Below, piece by piece: positions 1 through 7,147 of a stretch of DNA of 12,603 bases. The notes beneath the pieces are model-generated. The model saw only the letters and a list, made by a program, of their open reading frames with translations. It was not told the DNA's origin and did no database searches. Both the position numbers and the translations under genes were made by a program. This DNA is from Phycisphaerales bacterium UBA1910 (lineage in GTDB: Bacteria; Planctomycetota; Phycisphaerae; Phycisphaerales; UBA1924), in the NCBI GenBank assembly GCA_002337545.1, contig DDGE01000046.1, positions 18,423-31,025 on the forward strand, written 5' to 3'. Positions within the stretch are counted from its first letter, which is position 1, and every line of letters begins with the position of its first letter.

Positions 1-389
1 TCGATCCCATCGCGGACATACCGAACCGCCTGCGGCTGGGTGCCTTCTCGCTTGGAGTAGAAGTACCGGTTCCCATACACACTCGGTGAACCAATGCTCG
101 GAACCTCCATCAGCTCACGCAGACGCTCTTCGAGTTCCTTCCGCCCAGGCAGGTTGTCGAGGATCGAACGGGTATACCCGTTCTGCTCATCCGTCCATGC
201 GGCTACCTCATCGGTGAGCTTGCCCATACTCGCGGGGTCTGAGTTATCGCCTTCGAGCCATTGGTAGTTGTCCGTAACCTCTTCGCCATGAATCGTTTCA
301 GTGACTGGAATAGATTCTGTTGCAGGGGGTGCCGCAACAGAAGCTGAGGCGACAAATACAAGTGCACAGAGAGAAGTTGTCTTTCGCAT
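1..389 (-). CDS. Secreted prolyl oligopeptidase family serine peptidase (S9A), N-terminal part
   Basis: Reading leftward from an ATG at 387-389 gives 129 in-frame codons that run off the window edge. Residues 1-20 (MRKTTSLCALVFVASASVAA) form a Sec-type signal peptide, so the enzyme is probably extracytoplasmic. The rest matches the start of the prolyl oligopeptidase beta-propeller domain: an NYQWLEGDNS segment (family pattern 'D-x-Y-x-W-L-E'), then WTDEQN, LPGRKELEERL and GNRYFYSKREGTQPQ. S9A enzymes cleave short peptides after proline; the Ser-Asp-His catalytic domain would lie beyond the left edge. A GGAG about 10 nt upstream of the ATG supports the start. It is transcribed divergently from the dockerin-tailed gene at 727. 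Family assignment is secure. Whether it is a true prolyl endopeptidase or an S9 relative cannot be judged without the catalytic domain. Confidence 0.88.
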   Translation of the reverse strand, partial: MRKTTSLCALVFVASASVAAPPATESIPVTETIHGEEVTDNYQWLEGDNSDPASMGKLTDEVAAWTDEQNGYTRSILDNLPGRKELEERLRELMEVPSIGSPSVYGNRYFYSKREGTQPQAVRYVRDGI

Positions 390-465
390 AGTTGGGGTCT
401 CCACTTGGAAGTCGCTGAGATCTGCGTGATCAAGCGATAATCAGATATAAAGGATACCACGAGCG

Positions 466-478
466 AGCCTGTCAGGCT
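466..478. promoter_or_regulatory. Interrupted palindrome, possible operator
   Basis: AGCCTG-T-CAGGCT is a perfect 6+1+6 inverted repeat about 80 nt upstream of the prolyl oligopeptidase start. Read on the minus strand it contains CTGACA, which resembles a -35 box, but no good -10 box is correctly spaced (the nearest AT-rich hexamers are at 18-20 nt). A dimeric repressor site over a promoter is possible. Chance occurrence cannot be excluded for a repeat this short. Confidence 0.25.
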
Positions 479-585
479 GCACCCAGCACACTTACACGCT
501 GCAAATCGAACGCGAACAGACACCCAGCCGATATCGCAGAATGTAAATATATGGGTTGAATCAATCATATCCGACCAGAATATGC

Positions 586-614
586 TTGAACCGCCTGATT
601 CAAACCGAGACAAT
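586..614 (+). promoter_or_regulatory. Candidate promoter for the dockerin-tailed gene
   Basis: TTGAAC (586-591), a 17-nt spacer and GACAAT (609-614) match the sigma70 consensus at 4 of 6 positions each. They would start transcription near 621, giving a leader of about 105 nt. The -35 box is the left arm of the inverted repeat TTGAA-N8-TTCAA (586-603), so a regulator binding the repeat would cover the promoter. Inferred by eye only. Confidence 0.28.
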
Positions 615-691
615 TCGTCATTGAACTCAGGCTCCCGATCTTCGCATCGGATCGTGTGTTTGGTGAGTACTCCCGGCCGACTCGTCCGGTA

Positions 692-723
692 TCGAGCACG
701 CAAGTGCTCGACTTTGGGAGCAC
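692..723 (+). promoter_or_regulatory. Leader hairpin with GCAA tetraloop, and an alternative RBS-pairing hairpin
   Basis: TCGAGCAC (692-699), GCAA (700-703) and GTGCTCGA (704-711) form a perfect 8-bp stem closed by a GNRA-type tetraloop. A second GAGCAC copy at 718-723 overlaps the Shine-Dalgarno GGGAG (716-720), which sits 6 nt before the ATG at 727. GTGCTC (704-709) can therefore pair with either the upstream GAGCAC (694-699) or the one over the ribosome-binding site, but not both. The first fold leaves the RBS open; the second (6 bp, 8-nt loop) would hide it. The sequence complementarity is directly visible. Regulatory use is inference. Confidence 0.4.
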
Positions 724-726
724 CTC

Positions 727-1728
727 ATGAACTACAAACGCCTCGTCATCGCAGCCCCGTTCTTCGCACTGACATCCCACGCCGTCTGTGACCTGGACTT
801 TACACAGACCTTTGATGGTTGGTTTGAGAACAAGTACACATGGCCCGCACAGAATGAAACTGTGGTATGCAGACGCAGCGGAGACCCCGTCGGAACGATT
901 AAGAGCGTGTGGGCCAGAGTCGTTCAGAAGAATGGTTCGCAGGCGGGAAACGCCGTGTTCTGTACCACGATGACCAAAACTGAAACCGGCCTCACAGACC
1001 GATGGTCGGTGGCCGTCCCCGCCGGAACAATATGTGACGAAGACTTCTGGGACGCATCGGTCATCTGTGTCGAGATCGTCAAGTGCGATCGTGCAAGCCG
1101 GATTGGACACCGATCCATCCCATCCGAACTCGGCCAGCTCGTAATGACCGACCTACCCGGTGATGAACTCGCCATCGAAGAAAACATCCGCTATGTGAGT
1201 CTCGACCCCATCGGATGGAACGGGGGGCTTGTCGGCAAGTTCGGGTTCGACATGGCCGTGTACGCGTACAAGGTCCCGGGCCAGCCTCCGATCATCCTGA
1301 ACCATGTTGACACACTCGCCCTCTCGACTTTCACATACAACGAGCTGGACGCTTTCGGCACAGGTCAGCCGTTTGATCCGAACTGCCTCGAAATTCTCGG
1401 GATCAGCCTCGATCCGAGCTGGGACATCATGCCCAAGATATCGGATGGGCTCAACTTCTTTGAATGGCAACTCTTTCCAGACGGGGGCATCCTGAACACA
1501 GACCAGGGGCAGTTCTTCATCGATCAGGTCCAGCCGCTGATCAAAGGCTGGATCCCCCTCTGCCCCGCAGACATGAACGCCGACGGAGTGCTGGACTTCT
1601 TCGATGTATCCGCATTCCTGAATCTCTTCAACGCTCAGAATCCAGAAGCTGATTTCAACGGCGACGGGCTCTTCGACTTCTTCGATGTTTCCGCCTTCCT
1701 CAACGCGTACAACCAAGGCTGCCCATAA
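727..1728 (+). CDS. Secreted protein with C-terminal tandem dockerin-like (GC-type) tail
   Basis: 333 residues. Residues 1-20 (MNYKRLVIAAPFFALTSHAV) are a Sec signal peptide. The body (about 22-278) is unrecognised; it has scattered cysteines (48, 79, 103, 114, 120, 220) that suggest a disulfide-bonded extracellular fold. The tail, residues 279-333, holds two calcium-loop-like repeats. The first is D282-x-N284-x-D286-G287-x-x-D290 and the second D309-x-N311-x-D313-G314-x-x-D317. Each is followed by the same FFDVSAFLN helix start. C279 and C332 bracket the pair. This matches the GC-type dockerin-like anchor of planctomycete surface or secreted proteins. The tail's partner is unknown and is not encoded here. 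SD GGGAG lies 6 nt before the ATG. The gene ends 8 nt from the convergent ABC ATPase gene with no visible terminator. The function of the body is unknown. Confidence 0.85.
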   Translation: MNYKRLVIAAPFFALTSHAVCDLDFTQTFDGWFENKYTWPAQNETVVCRRSGDPVGTIKSVWARVVQKNGSQAGNAVFCTTMTKTETGLTDRWSVAVPAGTICDEDFWDASVICVEIVKCDRASRIGHRSIPSELGQLVMTDLPGDELAIEENIRYVSLDPIGWNGGLVGKFGFDMAVYAYKVPGQPPIILNHVDTLALSTFTYNELDAFGTGQPFDPNCLEILGISLDPSWDIMPKISDGLNFFEWQLFPDGGILNTDQGQFFIDQVQPLIKGWIPLCPADMNADGVLDFFDVSAFLNLFNAQNPEADFNGDGLFDFFDVSAFLNAYNQGCP

Positions 1729-1736
1729 AGTGGGTC

Positions 1737-2705
1737 TTACTGCACCAGCCCCTTCGTCAATCGCATAAACGCCGTCTCAAGGTTCACTGGCTCTTCCTGG
1801 AAGTGCGTCACCCGGAAACCGTTGTTGATCAGGACATTTGGGATATCGGTATAGTTGCCGCCCATCCGATCGTCATAGTGCGCATGGATCAGCTGGGTTG
1901 AACCGCCGCCCAGCGCGGTCCCGTCGCCCTGTACGATCCCGACTTTCTCGACACCGGGCATGGTCTCGAGCACTTTCGCGGCTGCCTCGAGTCGTTCCGC
2001 CACGCCGATATGAACGACATGCCCAACCTTGGCTCTGCGGAGAATCTCGTCAACGGAGCCATTGAAGAGGAGTTCTCCCTTTTCGATGATGCCGACGGTG
2101 TTGCACAGTTCCGCGAGTTCATGGAGGATGTGCGAGGAGATCAGGATCGTCTTGCCCATCCGCTTGAGTTCCTTGAGCAGCTCACGAATTTCGATGCGGG
2201 CTCGCGGGTCAAGCCCGGATGCCGGCTCGTCCATTAGGAGGACTTTGGGGTCATGCAATAGCACTCGTGCGATGCTCAAACGCTGCTGCATACCTCGTGA
2301 GAGCGAGTTGACCTCGGCGGTCTGCTTGTAAGTGAGGTCCGTGAGTTCGAGCACATCCGCGACAACCTTCTTCCGCTGGACGCCGTTGATGTTGTACGCA
2401 GACGCGAAGAACTCAAGATATTCATGGACGACCATATCCTGGTACGCCCCCATGAAGTCGGGAACATATCCGATCAGCGGGCGAATCTGTCGGTTCTGAT
2501 ATCCGATCGTGAGCCCTGCAACCTGCGCCTGTCCGGATGAGGGTTTGAGCAATGTCGCGAGGACCTTAATCGTTGTCGTTTTCCCCGCCCCGTTGGGCCC
2601 GATGAACCCGAAGCAGTCCCCCTCATTGATCGTGAGGTTGAGTGCGTTGAGTGCGACGAGGTCGCCGTAACGCTTGGTCAGGTTGATGGTTTCAATCATC
2701 GGCAT
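1737..2705 (-). CDS. ABC transporter ATP-binding protein (ABC-2/CcmA type)
   Basis: 322 residues. The nucleotide-binding domain (about 3-225) carries Walker A GPNGAGKT (36-43), signature LSRGMQQRL (135-143), Walker B VLLMDEP (155-161), D-loop SGLD (163-166) and switch His192. The Q-loop position reads YVPDF, with Asp83 where Gln is usual; Asp or Glu there is also seen in some ABC-2-type ATPases. The C-terminal part (about 226-322) ends in an EEPVNLETAFMRLTKG segment typical of the accessory domain of ABC-2 export ATPases. It would power export or membrane remodelling with a membrane partner. GGAG lies 8 nt upstream of the ATG. It follows the 838-codon membrane-protein gene after 24 nt, so the two are probably co-transcribed. 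No permease gene is adjacent. The substrate cannot be inferred. Confidence 0.92.
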   Translation of the reverse strand: MPMIETINLTKRYGDLVALNALNLTINEGDCFGFIGPNGAGKTTTIKVLATLLKPSSGQAQVAGLTIGYQNRQIRPLIGYVPDFMGAYQDMVVHEYLEFFASAYNINGVQRKKVVADVLELTDLTYKQTAEVNSLSRGMQQRLSIARVLLHDPKVLLMDEPASGLDPRARIEIRELLKELKRMGKTILISSHILHELAELCNTVGIIEKGELLFNGSVDEILRRAKVGHVVHIGVAERLEAAAKVLETMPGVEKVGIVQGDGTALGGGSTQLIHAHYDDRMGGNYTDIPNVLINNGFRVTHFQEEPVNLETAFMRLTKGLVQ

Positions 2706-2729
2706 GAATCATGCTCCGTTCGTGGGCGA

Positions 2730-5246
2730 TCAACCCTCGCCGCCTTGTTCATCAGTATTCACCCGGTCCGTATCAGGGTATAACGGCGGCTCGGGGTCCA
2801 ACGGGTAAACCCATGCCACAATGGTCGTACCCGAAGCGGGTACACGCCGCCCATTGACCCAGACGGGAGCAGGCATCCCATCTTCGCTTGCATCATCCTG
2901 ATCCACCTCAAGAACGCCAGTGATAATCACGCAAGGCTGCGTGAACCAACGCCCAAGATCCCACCCGTGGAGAAGTCGACGCATAGCGAGGCGTTCTCCA
3001 ACTGGATCATTTGAGGGCGCATCGAATCGCGGTGGCTCAAACTGCGAGAGGAACAACCCCGCGACAATCCGATCCGTCAATGAGCCCTGACGCGCCCCCG
3101 GGAGTCCCACAGTATCGACTCCCATCGCGACTGCCAGCTCAAAGTAACGATCCTCGCGTGTCCGGCGGTTCTCAGAATCAAAGCTCGTAAGGTCGGAAAG
3201 CTCGATTGAACGATCCGGGCCCCAGCCCTCCTGACCGAAGTTCGGCGCCACGACCGAAACGCGAGCAATCATCGCGCGATCCAGATTCTGCCCAACGCGA
3301 CGGATGGGCGCAGTGCGTGAAACAACGAACATCCGGACATCCGTGAGAGCTCCGGGGAGTCCGTGGGCAACCTTGCCAGACACAACCTGTCCATCGATCG
3401 TGAGCTTGGGTTCCTCAATCGCTCCCGGCTCACCAACAACATAGGGCATGCGCCAGTTTTCTTCCTCGGCCGACTCCATCGTAAAAGTCTTGACAGTCGC
3501 CCGAGTGGGTACGCGCACCGCCGACGGGGCCCGGGATTGAATGCGATAGCCAGAGTTGTCTGGGAATCCATCAGTAAGTGCCCCCCCCGATTCAGGAGCG
3601 CTCCAAGGGACAATCAAGTTGGTGCTCTCCTGAGCTCCAAATGCAGATGAGTTATCCGATGGCTCAATACTCGAAACCGTCGCGTTTCCATACTCCGGGA
3701 GCATAACGCTCAGCCAGCTGCGTGAGCGTTGGATCCCCTGACCATGCACCTCTTGCAAGAGTGAGAAATGCGAAATGGTCACGCGTTTGGGACGCAGGGT
3801 GGTCGCTCCGAGCCAGGCAACAGCTGTAAAGACCACAATGCTTCCCACGAACGCAACCCACGCGTGCTGGGGTTTCTTGCGTTGTTTGAGCAACGCGTAT
3901 CCTACAGGCCCTGCGAACAGCCAGTACACGATAAAGACGATGATTCCGAACAGCACCCCTTGAACCGCCGTGCCCGTCTTGGAAATTGCGCCGCTGATCC
4001 CATCATCGAAGAGCTGAGGGTTTCTTGAACTGATATTGCCCTGAATGCTGTTGATCTCTTCGGGACTGACGACATTCCCCCTCAGCCCCAGTATCCGATG
4101 CCAGAGTGGCTCTGGCTCAGGCAAACCAAGTTGTCGCAATCGTCCATGATTCAGAGGCAAACCGATGACACTGACCATACCCGAACCAAGCAGACGACGG
4201 GTGACTACGGTCTCCCCGCTTGGCGCATTGATCACAGGCATCGCCTCATGCGGTTCAGCATCGTCGAGCGCCTCGAACGAATAGACAACCGCGTTCTCTG
4301 GCAAAGTCCCGACCGCGGATTCCGTGAGCAGCGGGCGATAAGGCTCGAGCGAAACACCTTCTTGCCGCTCAGGAGCACGCACCGCAGGAAGAATCGGTCG
4401 CAGGGGATGCACACCCTGATACCACGGATCACCGGAACTCTGAAGCACAATCACGAGATGCCCACCCCGCTCGACCCACTCCCGGATCGCTCTCGCCTTT
4501 TCAGGCGTCAAACGGCTCGGGTCATAGGAGGAAGTAGTGGCCGTAGACCAAACGAGCGTGTTGAGCGATTTCAGACCGTGCCAACGATCAGGCAAGTTGT
4601 CGATCGTGAGTCCTGCGGAAGTACGCTGAAGTTCGTGCCCATACGGCATCCACGGCTGGTTCTGGACACGAACCCCATACTTATCCAATCCGACCTGATT
4701 CGACCCCACGATCCCGATCAATCCCACGCGTGCAGTCATGACTTGGGGCGTGAGAATTGGGCGTTGAGCGAGGAGTTGCCCAGCCCGGAATCCGATCTCT
4801 TCAGGACCTCCACCCCCGCCTGAGTCGATCGCTTCGAAAGCCTTGAGGACATACTCATCACCAGCACTCTGGTATGGGAGCTGGCAGTAGAGCCAGAAGC
4901 TCTGAAGCACGCCCGGGTTCGCCGTCACCACACGATCGTATTGCGATATATCGCCATCAACATCCGGGATTTCGAGCCGCAGGATGATGTCCCGGCTGCT
5001 CGACCCCTTGTCCTGCATCGTGACCAGAACCCCGGCCCAATCCCCCTCTCGGGTGAGCCCACCGACACCAAATGATGCAATGTTGAGTTCTACCTCATCG
5101 TCTGACGCATCGCCAGTTTGTGCAAGAACCGGGGTGCAACAGAAGAACGCGATGTGCAAGACGACCAAGTGCCAAAGCACGCGTTTTATGCGTTCTATCG
5201 GCTCGAATCCGCTCAAACAATCCACGATCAACCACGCCTCCTGCAT
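2730..5246 (-). CDS. Two-TM membrane protein with large extracytoplasmic domains, ABC-operon partner
   Basis: 838 codons from the longest ATG. A signal-like helix (about 21-42, ending VLAQ) precedes an N-terminal region. Within it, residues about 226-270 resemble a class-I-amidotransferase-like fold: a hydrophobic strand, then LTPEKARAIREWVERGGHLVIVL. Two TM helices follow (about 427-448 and 462-481), linked by a short basic loop (KQRKKPQH). That loop suggests both large domains face outward. The C-terminal ~350 residues are unrecognised. Start: the codons after the ATG contain a perfect AGGAGG followed after 5 nt by TTG (first base 5231) and after 11 nt by GTG (first base 5225). The true start is therefore probably internal, and the given coordinate is the longest form. 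It sits 24 nt upstream of the ABC ATPase gene. Function unknown; a sensory, regulatory or accessory role for the ABC system is inference. Confidence 0.8.
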   Translation of the reverse strand: MQEAWLIVDCLSGFEPIERIKRVLWHLVVLHIAFFCCTPVLAQTGDASDDEVELNIASFGVGGLTREGDWAGVLVTMQDKGSSSRDIILRLEIPDVDGDISQYDRVVTANPGVLQSFWLYCQLPYQSAGDEYVLKAFEAIDSGGGGGPEEIGFRAGQLLAQRPILTPQVMTARVGLIGIVGSNQVGLDKYGVRVQNQPWMPYGHELQRTSAGLTIDNLPDRWHGLKSLNTLVWSTATTSSYDPSRLTPEKARAIREWVERGGHLVIVLQSSGDPWYQGVHPLRPILPAVRAPERQEGVSLEPYRPLLTESAVGTLPENAVVYSFEALDDAEPHEAMPVINAPSGETVVTRRLLGSGMVSVIGLPLNHGRLRQLGLPEPEPLWHRILGLRGNVVSPEEINSIQGNISSRNPQLFDDGISGAISKTGTAVQGVLFGIIVFIVYWLFAGPVGYALLKQRKKPQHAWVAFVGSIVVFTAVAWLGATTLRPKRVTISHFSLLQEVHGQGIQRSRSWLSVMLPEYGNATVSSIEPSDNSSAFGAQESTNLIVPWSAPESGGALTDGFPDNSGYRIQSRAPSAVRVPTRATVKTFTMESAEEENWRMPYVVGEPGAIEEPKLTIDGQVVSGKVAHGLPGALTDVRMFVVSRTAPIRRVGQNLDRAMIARVSVVAPNFGQEGWGPDRSIELSDLTSFDSENRRTREDRYFELAVAMGVDTVGLPGARQGSLTDRIVAGLFLSQFEPPRFDAPSNDPVGERLAMRRLLHGWDLGRWFTQPCVIITGVLEVDQDDASEDGMPAPVWVNGRRVPASGTTIVAWVYPLDPEPPLYPDTDRVNTDEQGGEG

Positions 5247-5282
5247 GTCGCAAAGTATCCCCCAGAGTCGTGGGATCCGAAT

Positions 5283-5311
5283 ATTGTACGATCACGCACC
5301 CAAACTGGTGC
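5283..5311 (-). promoter_or_regulatory. Candidate promoter with inverted repeat for the membrane-protein/ABC operon
   Basis: On the minus strand TACAAT (plus 5283-5288) matches the -10 consensus at 5 of 6 positions and would start transcription near 5276, about 30-50 nt before the possible start codons. No good -35 box lies 16-18 nt upstream. That area is instead occupied by the inverted repeat GCACC-N6-GGTGC (5296-5311). This is compatible with a regulator-dependent promoter, but it is a by-eye call. Confidence 0.3.
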
Positions 5312-5354
5312 ATCTCATCAAAGATTCTTGTTGGGATTGACGATCAAGATTGTT

Positions 5355-5657
5355 ATGCCACTGAGCTCAAGCATGATTTTGGTCTTCCTCTTCTTCAGCA
5401 CCATCACGGTGATCGCGATGATGCGGGTGTTGACAAATATCGTCGAACACGAAACAGACCTGCATGATTTGCGCATTCAGATTCAGGAAGTCCAGTATGA
5501 ACGAGAGCTACGCGATGCTCAGCTGCGTGGCCTCATACCTGCGAGTGTGCCAGAGACCCACGACCCGATCGAAGCGGTCGAGCAAACACAGATCGCCGCT
5601 GACAATGTCGCAGCAGCGATCGAGAATGAAGCCTCGGCACCTGCACAAGCAGCATAA
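5355..5657 (+). CDS. Small single-pass membrane protein with coiled coil
   Basis: From the ATG at 5355 this is 100 residues. A hydrophobic helix (about 7-24, SMILVFLFFSTITVIAMM) is followed by a charged heptad-like segment (about 31-58, rich in Glu, Arg, Leu and Gln) and an acidic, Ala-rich tail ending in APAQAA. The topology is one TM plus a cytoplasmic coiled coil. I do not recognise a family. The open frame extends upstream to 5118, but that part is antisense to the divergent 838-codon gene and lacks protein-like composition. No convincing Shine-Dalgarno precedes 5355, and an ATG at 5373 is an alternative start directly at the helix. It is divergent from the membrane-protein/ABC operon and converges with the M20 peptidase gene 19 nt away. 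It could be a regulator or scaffold at the membrane; this is inference only. Confidence 0.6.
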   Translation: MPLSSSMILVFLFFSTITVIAMMRVLTNIVEHETDLHDLRIQIQEVQYERELRDAQLRGLIPASVPETHDPIEAVEQTQIAADNVAAAIENEASAPAQAA

Positions 5658-5676
5658 GCGATCCACGATGCTCGGA

Positions 5677-7101
5677 CTAGATTGAACGGAGTTGCTCGAT
5701 CAACGCCACATGTGATCTCGCGCCCATCCGAAAGCAATCAAGCTCAAACTTCTCGTTCGGCGAATGGACGCGATCGTCCTCAAGCCCGAACCCCATGAAC
5801 ACAGTCTCTAAGCCAAGAGATTCCTTGAGCAATCCCGCGACCGGGATCGATCCGCCGGACTTGATCATTGCTGGAGCCACCCCACACCCTTGCTCGATGG
5901 CTCGAGCTGCGGCTCTGAGCGTCGTGGAATCTGTCGCACAGGTAGCCGGCGCTCCACCACCATGATCCTCGAATGACCATGTGCACCCGGCAGGGGTGCG
6001 TGCTTCCAACCATTCAAAGAATGATTTCGCAATCACTGCGGAATCCTGATCGTCAACAAGACGGAACGAAACTTTCGCACTCGCCTTGGAAGGAATCACC
6101 GTTTTCGCGCCGGGCCCGGTGTACCCGCCGACAATGCCATTGATATCTGCCGTCGGTCGCGCCCACTCTCGCTCGATGAAGCTGAATCCTTTCTCACCAA
6201 CACCTGCCTCAGGATCGAGTCCGATCCCTCGCAGCGCCCCCGCTTCATCAACTCCGAGCGCCTCCCACTGGGCTCGCTCTTCACTCGTCAACTCACGAAC
6301 CCCGTCATAGAAACCTGGGATCGTGACGCGCCGATCATCGTCCCACAGCTGCGACAGAACCTTGGCCAGTTCATTGATCGGGTTCGGAACTTTACCGCCC
6401 CAGAGACCAGAATGCAGGTCCTGATCAGGCCCAATGAGGGTGACCTCTGTATAAGCCAGTCCGCGAACCCCATATGTAATGGCAGGCCTCCCCCGCCCGA
6501 GCATCCCGGTATCCGAGATGACACACACATCAGATGTTCCGAGTTCATCCGCATTGTCACGGACAAAGTTCTCAAGGTTGACAGAACCGGACTCCTCTTC
6601 CCCCTCAAGCATCACGGTGTACTTCACACCCCCACCCGCGACACCCATCGTCTCGAAAGCCGCTCGCATCGCTTCGAGAAACATCATGACCTGTCCCTTA
6701 TCGTCGCATGCGCCGCGAGCAACGATTCGCTCCCCCACCACACCTTCCGCGGGTTTACGGACCGGGGTAAACGGATCAGATTCCCAGAGTTCGATCGGGT
6801 CAGCCGGCTGAACATCATAATGCCCGTAGAACAGGACATGAGGACCTTTGTACTTCTCGTCCCCTGGACAATGAGCCATCACAATCGGGTGCCCCGGTTC
6901 ATCCTTCGTCCCAGTCTCGCGAAGTTCGACTTCGAATCCTGAAGCCCTGAGATGATCCGCCGCCCATTGCCCCGCCGCACGCGTCTGCGCGTCGTAACTC
7001 GGATCTGTCCCAACGGAAGGCATGCTCAGCCATTCCATCAGTCGTGCGATCGAGTCGTCTTCGTGCTCATCGAGCCAGTTCAGTGCCGCTTCGGTGCTCA
7101 T
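5677..7101 (-). CDS. M20 family metallopeptidase (dipeptidase-like)
   Basis: 474 residues with the full M20 di-zinc site. GHYDVQP gives His94 and Asp96. RGACDDKG gives the bridging Asp133. EGEEESGS gives the base Glu169 and ligand Glu170. Asp197 lies in ISDTGM and His446 in DRVHSPNE. His230 in DLHSGLWGG lies in the lid/dimerisation domain (about 210-330), where related enzymes use a His to complete the partner's active site. GGSIP (416-420) is also conserved. Length and motif spacing fit the carnosinase-like dipeptidases rather than ArgE or DapE. No signal peptide is seen, so it is probably cytosolic and hydrolyses imported di- or tripeptides. SD GGGAG lies 6 nt before the ATG. It is the only gene of its apparent unit, preceded on the same strand by a terminator that ends the PEP-CTERM transcript. 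The exact substrate is unknown. Confidence 0.93.
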   Translation of the reverse strand: MSTEAALNWLDEHEDDSIARLMEWLSMPSVGTDPSYDAQTRAAGQWAADHLRASGFEVELRETGTKDEPGHPIVMAHCPGDEKYKGPHVLFYGHYDVQPADPIELWESDPFTPVRKPAEGVVGERIVARGACDDKGQVMMFLEAMRAAFETMGVAGGGVKYTVMLEGEEESGSVNLENFVRDNADELGTSDVCVISDTGMLGRGRPAITYGVRGLAYTEVTLIGPDQDLHSGLWGGKVPNPINELAKVLSQLWDDDRRVTIPGFYDGVRELTSEERAQWEALGVDEAGALRGIGLDPEAGVGEKGFSFIEREWARPTADINGIVGGYTGPGAKTVIPSKASAKVSFRLVDDQDSAVIAKSFFEWLEARTPAGCTWSFEDHGGGAPATCATDSTTLRAAARAIEQGCGVAPAMIKSGGSIPVAGLLKESLGLETVFMGFGLEDDRVHSPNEKFELDCFRMGARSHVALIEQLRSI

Positions 7102-7147
7102 GGAGGTCTCCCTGATTCAAGGTGTATCGGAGATGGACGATAGCACG

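Larger units (their letters stand above)
390..726. other. Divergent intergenic region (337 nt), no gene seen
   Basis: This gap separates two divergently transcribed secreted-protein genes. Open frames crossing it are unsupported: they lack family resemblance and run into the antisense of the flanking genes. It contains an interrupted palindrome AGCCTG-T-CAGGCT (466-478), a small palindrome TTGAATCAA (556-564), an inverted repeat TTGAA-N8-TTCAA (586-603), and a hairpin-rich leader just before the 727 start codon. The AT-rich stretch around 430-455 is the most promoter-like place for the leftward gene, but no pair of boxes with good spacing stands out there. Confidence 0.6.

Noticed and set aside
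203..703. Open frame of 166 codons on the minus strand
   Set aside because: Overlaps the prolyl oligopeptidase N-terminus in another frame and the intergenic region; no family resemblance and an odd composition.
565..1110. Open frame of 181 codons on the minus strand
   Set aside because: Antisense to the signal peptide and body of the dockerin-tailed protein; no motif found.
1590..1707. Nearly identical DFFDVSAFLN segments considered as a recent DNA duplication
   Set aside because: The two DNA copies differ at several third positions, and tandem repeats of this kind are normal in dockerin-like tails.
1153..1716. Open frame of 187 codons antisense to the dockerin-tailed gene
   Set aside because: Glu/Val-rich product explained as the mirror of the Asp/Phe-rich repeat; no RBS or family match.
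4098..4823. Open frame of 241 codons on the plus strand
   Set aside because: Lies wholly antisense to the 838-codon membrane-protein gene; Arg-rich, low-complexity composition with no recognisable motif or RBS.
5118..5354. N-terminal extension of the small membrane protein
   Set aside because: The first part overlaps the divergent gene antisense and the rest is the promoter region; protein-like features begin only at the hydrophobic helix after 5355.
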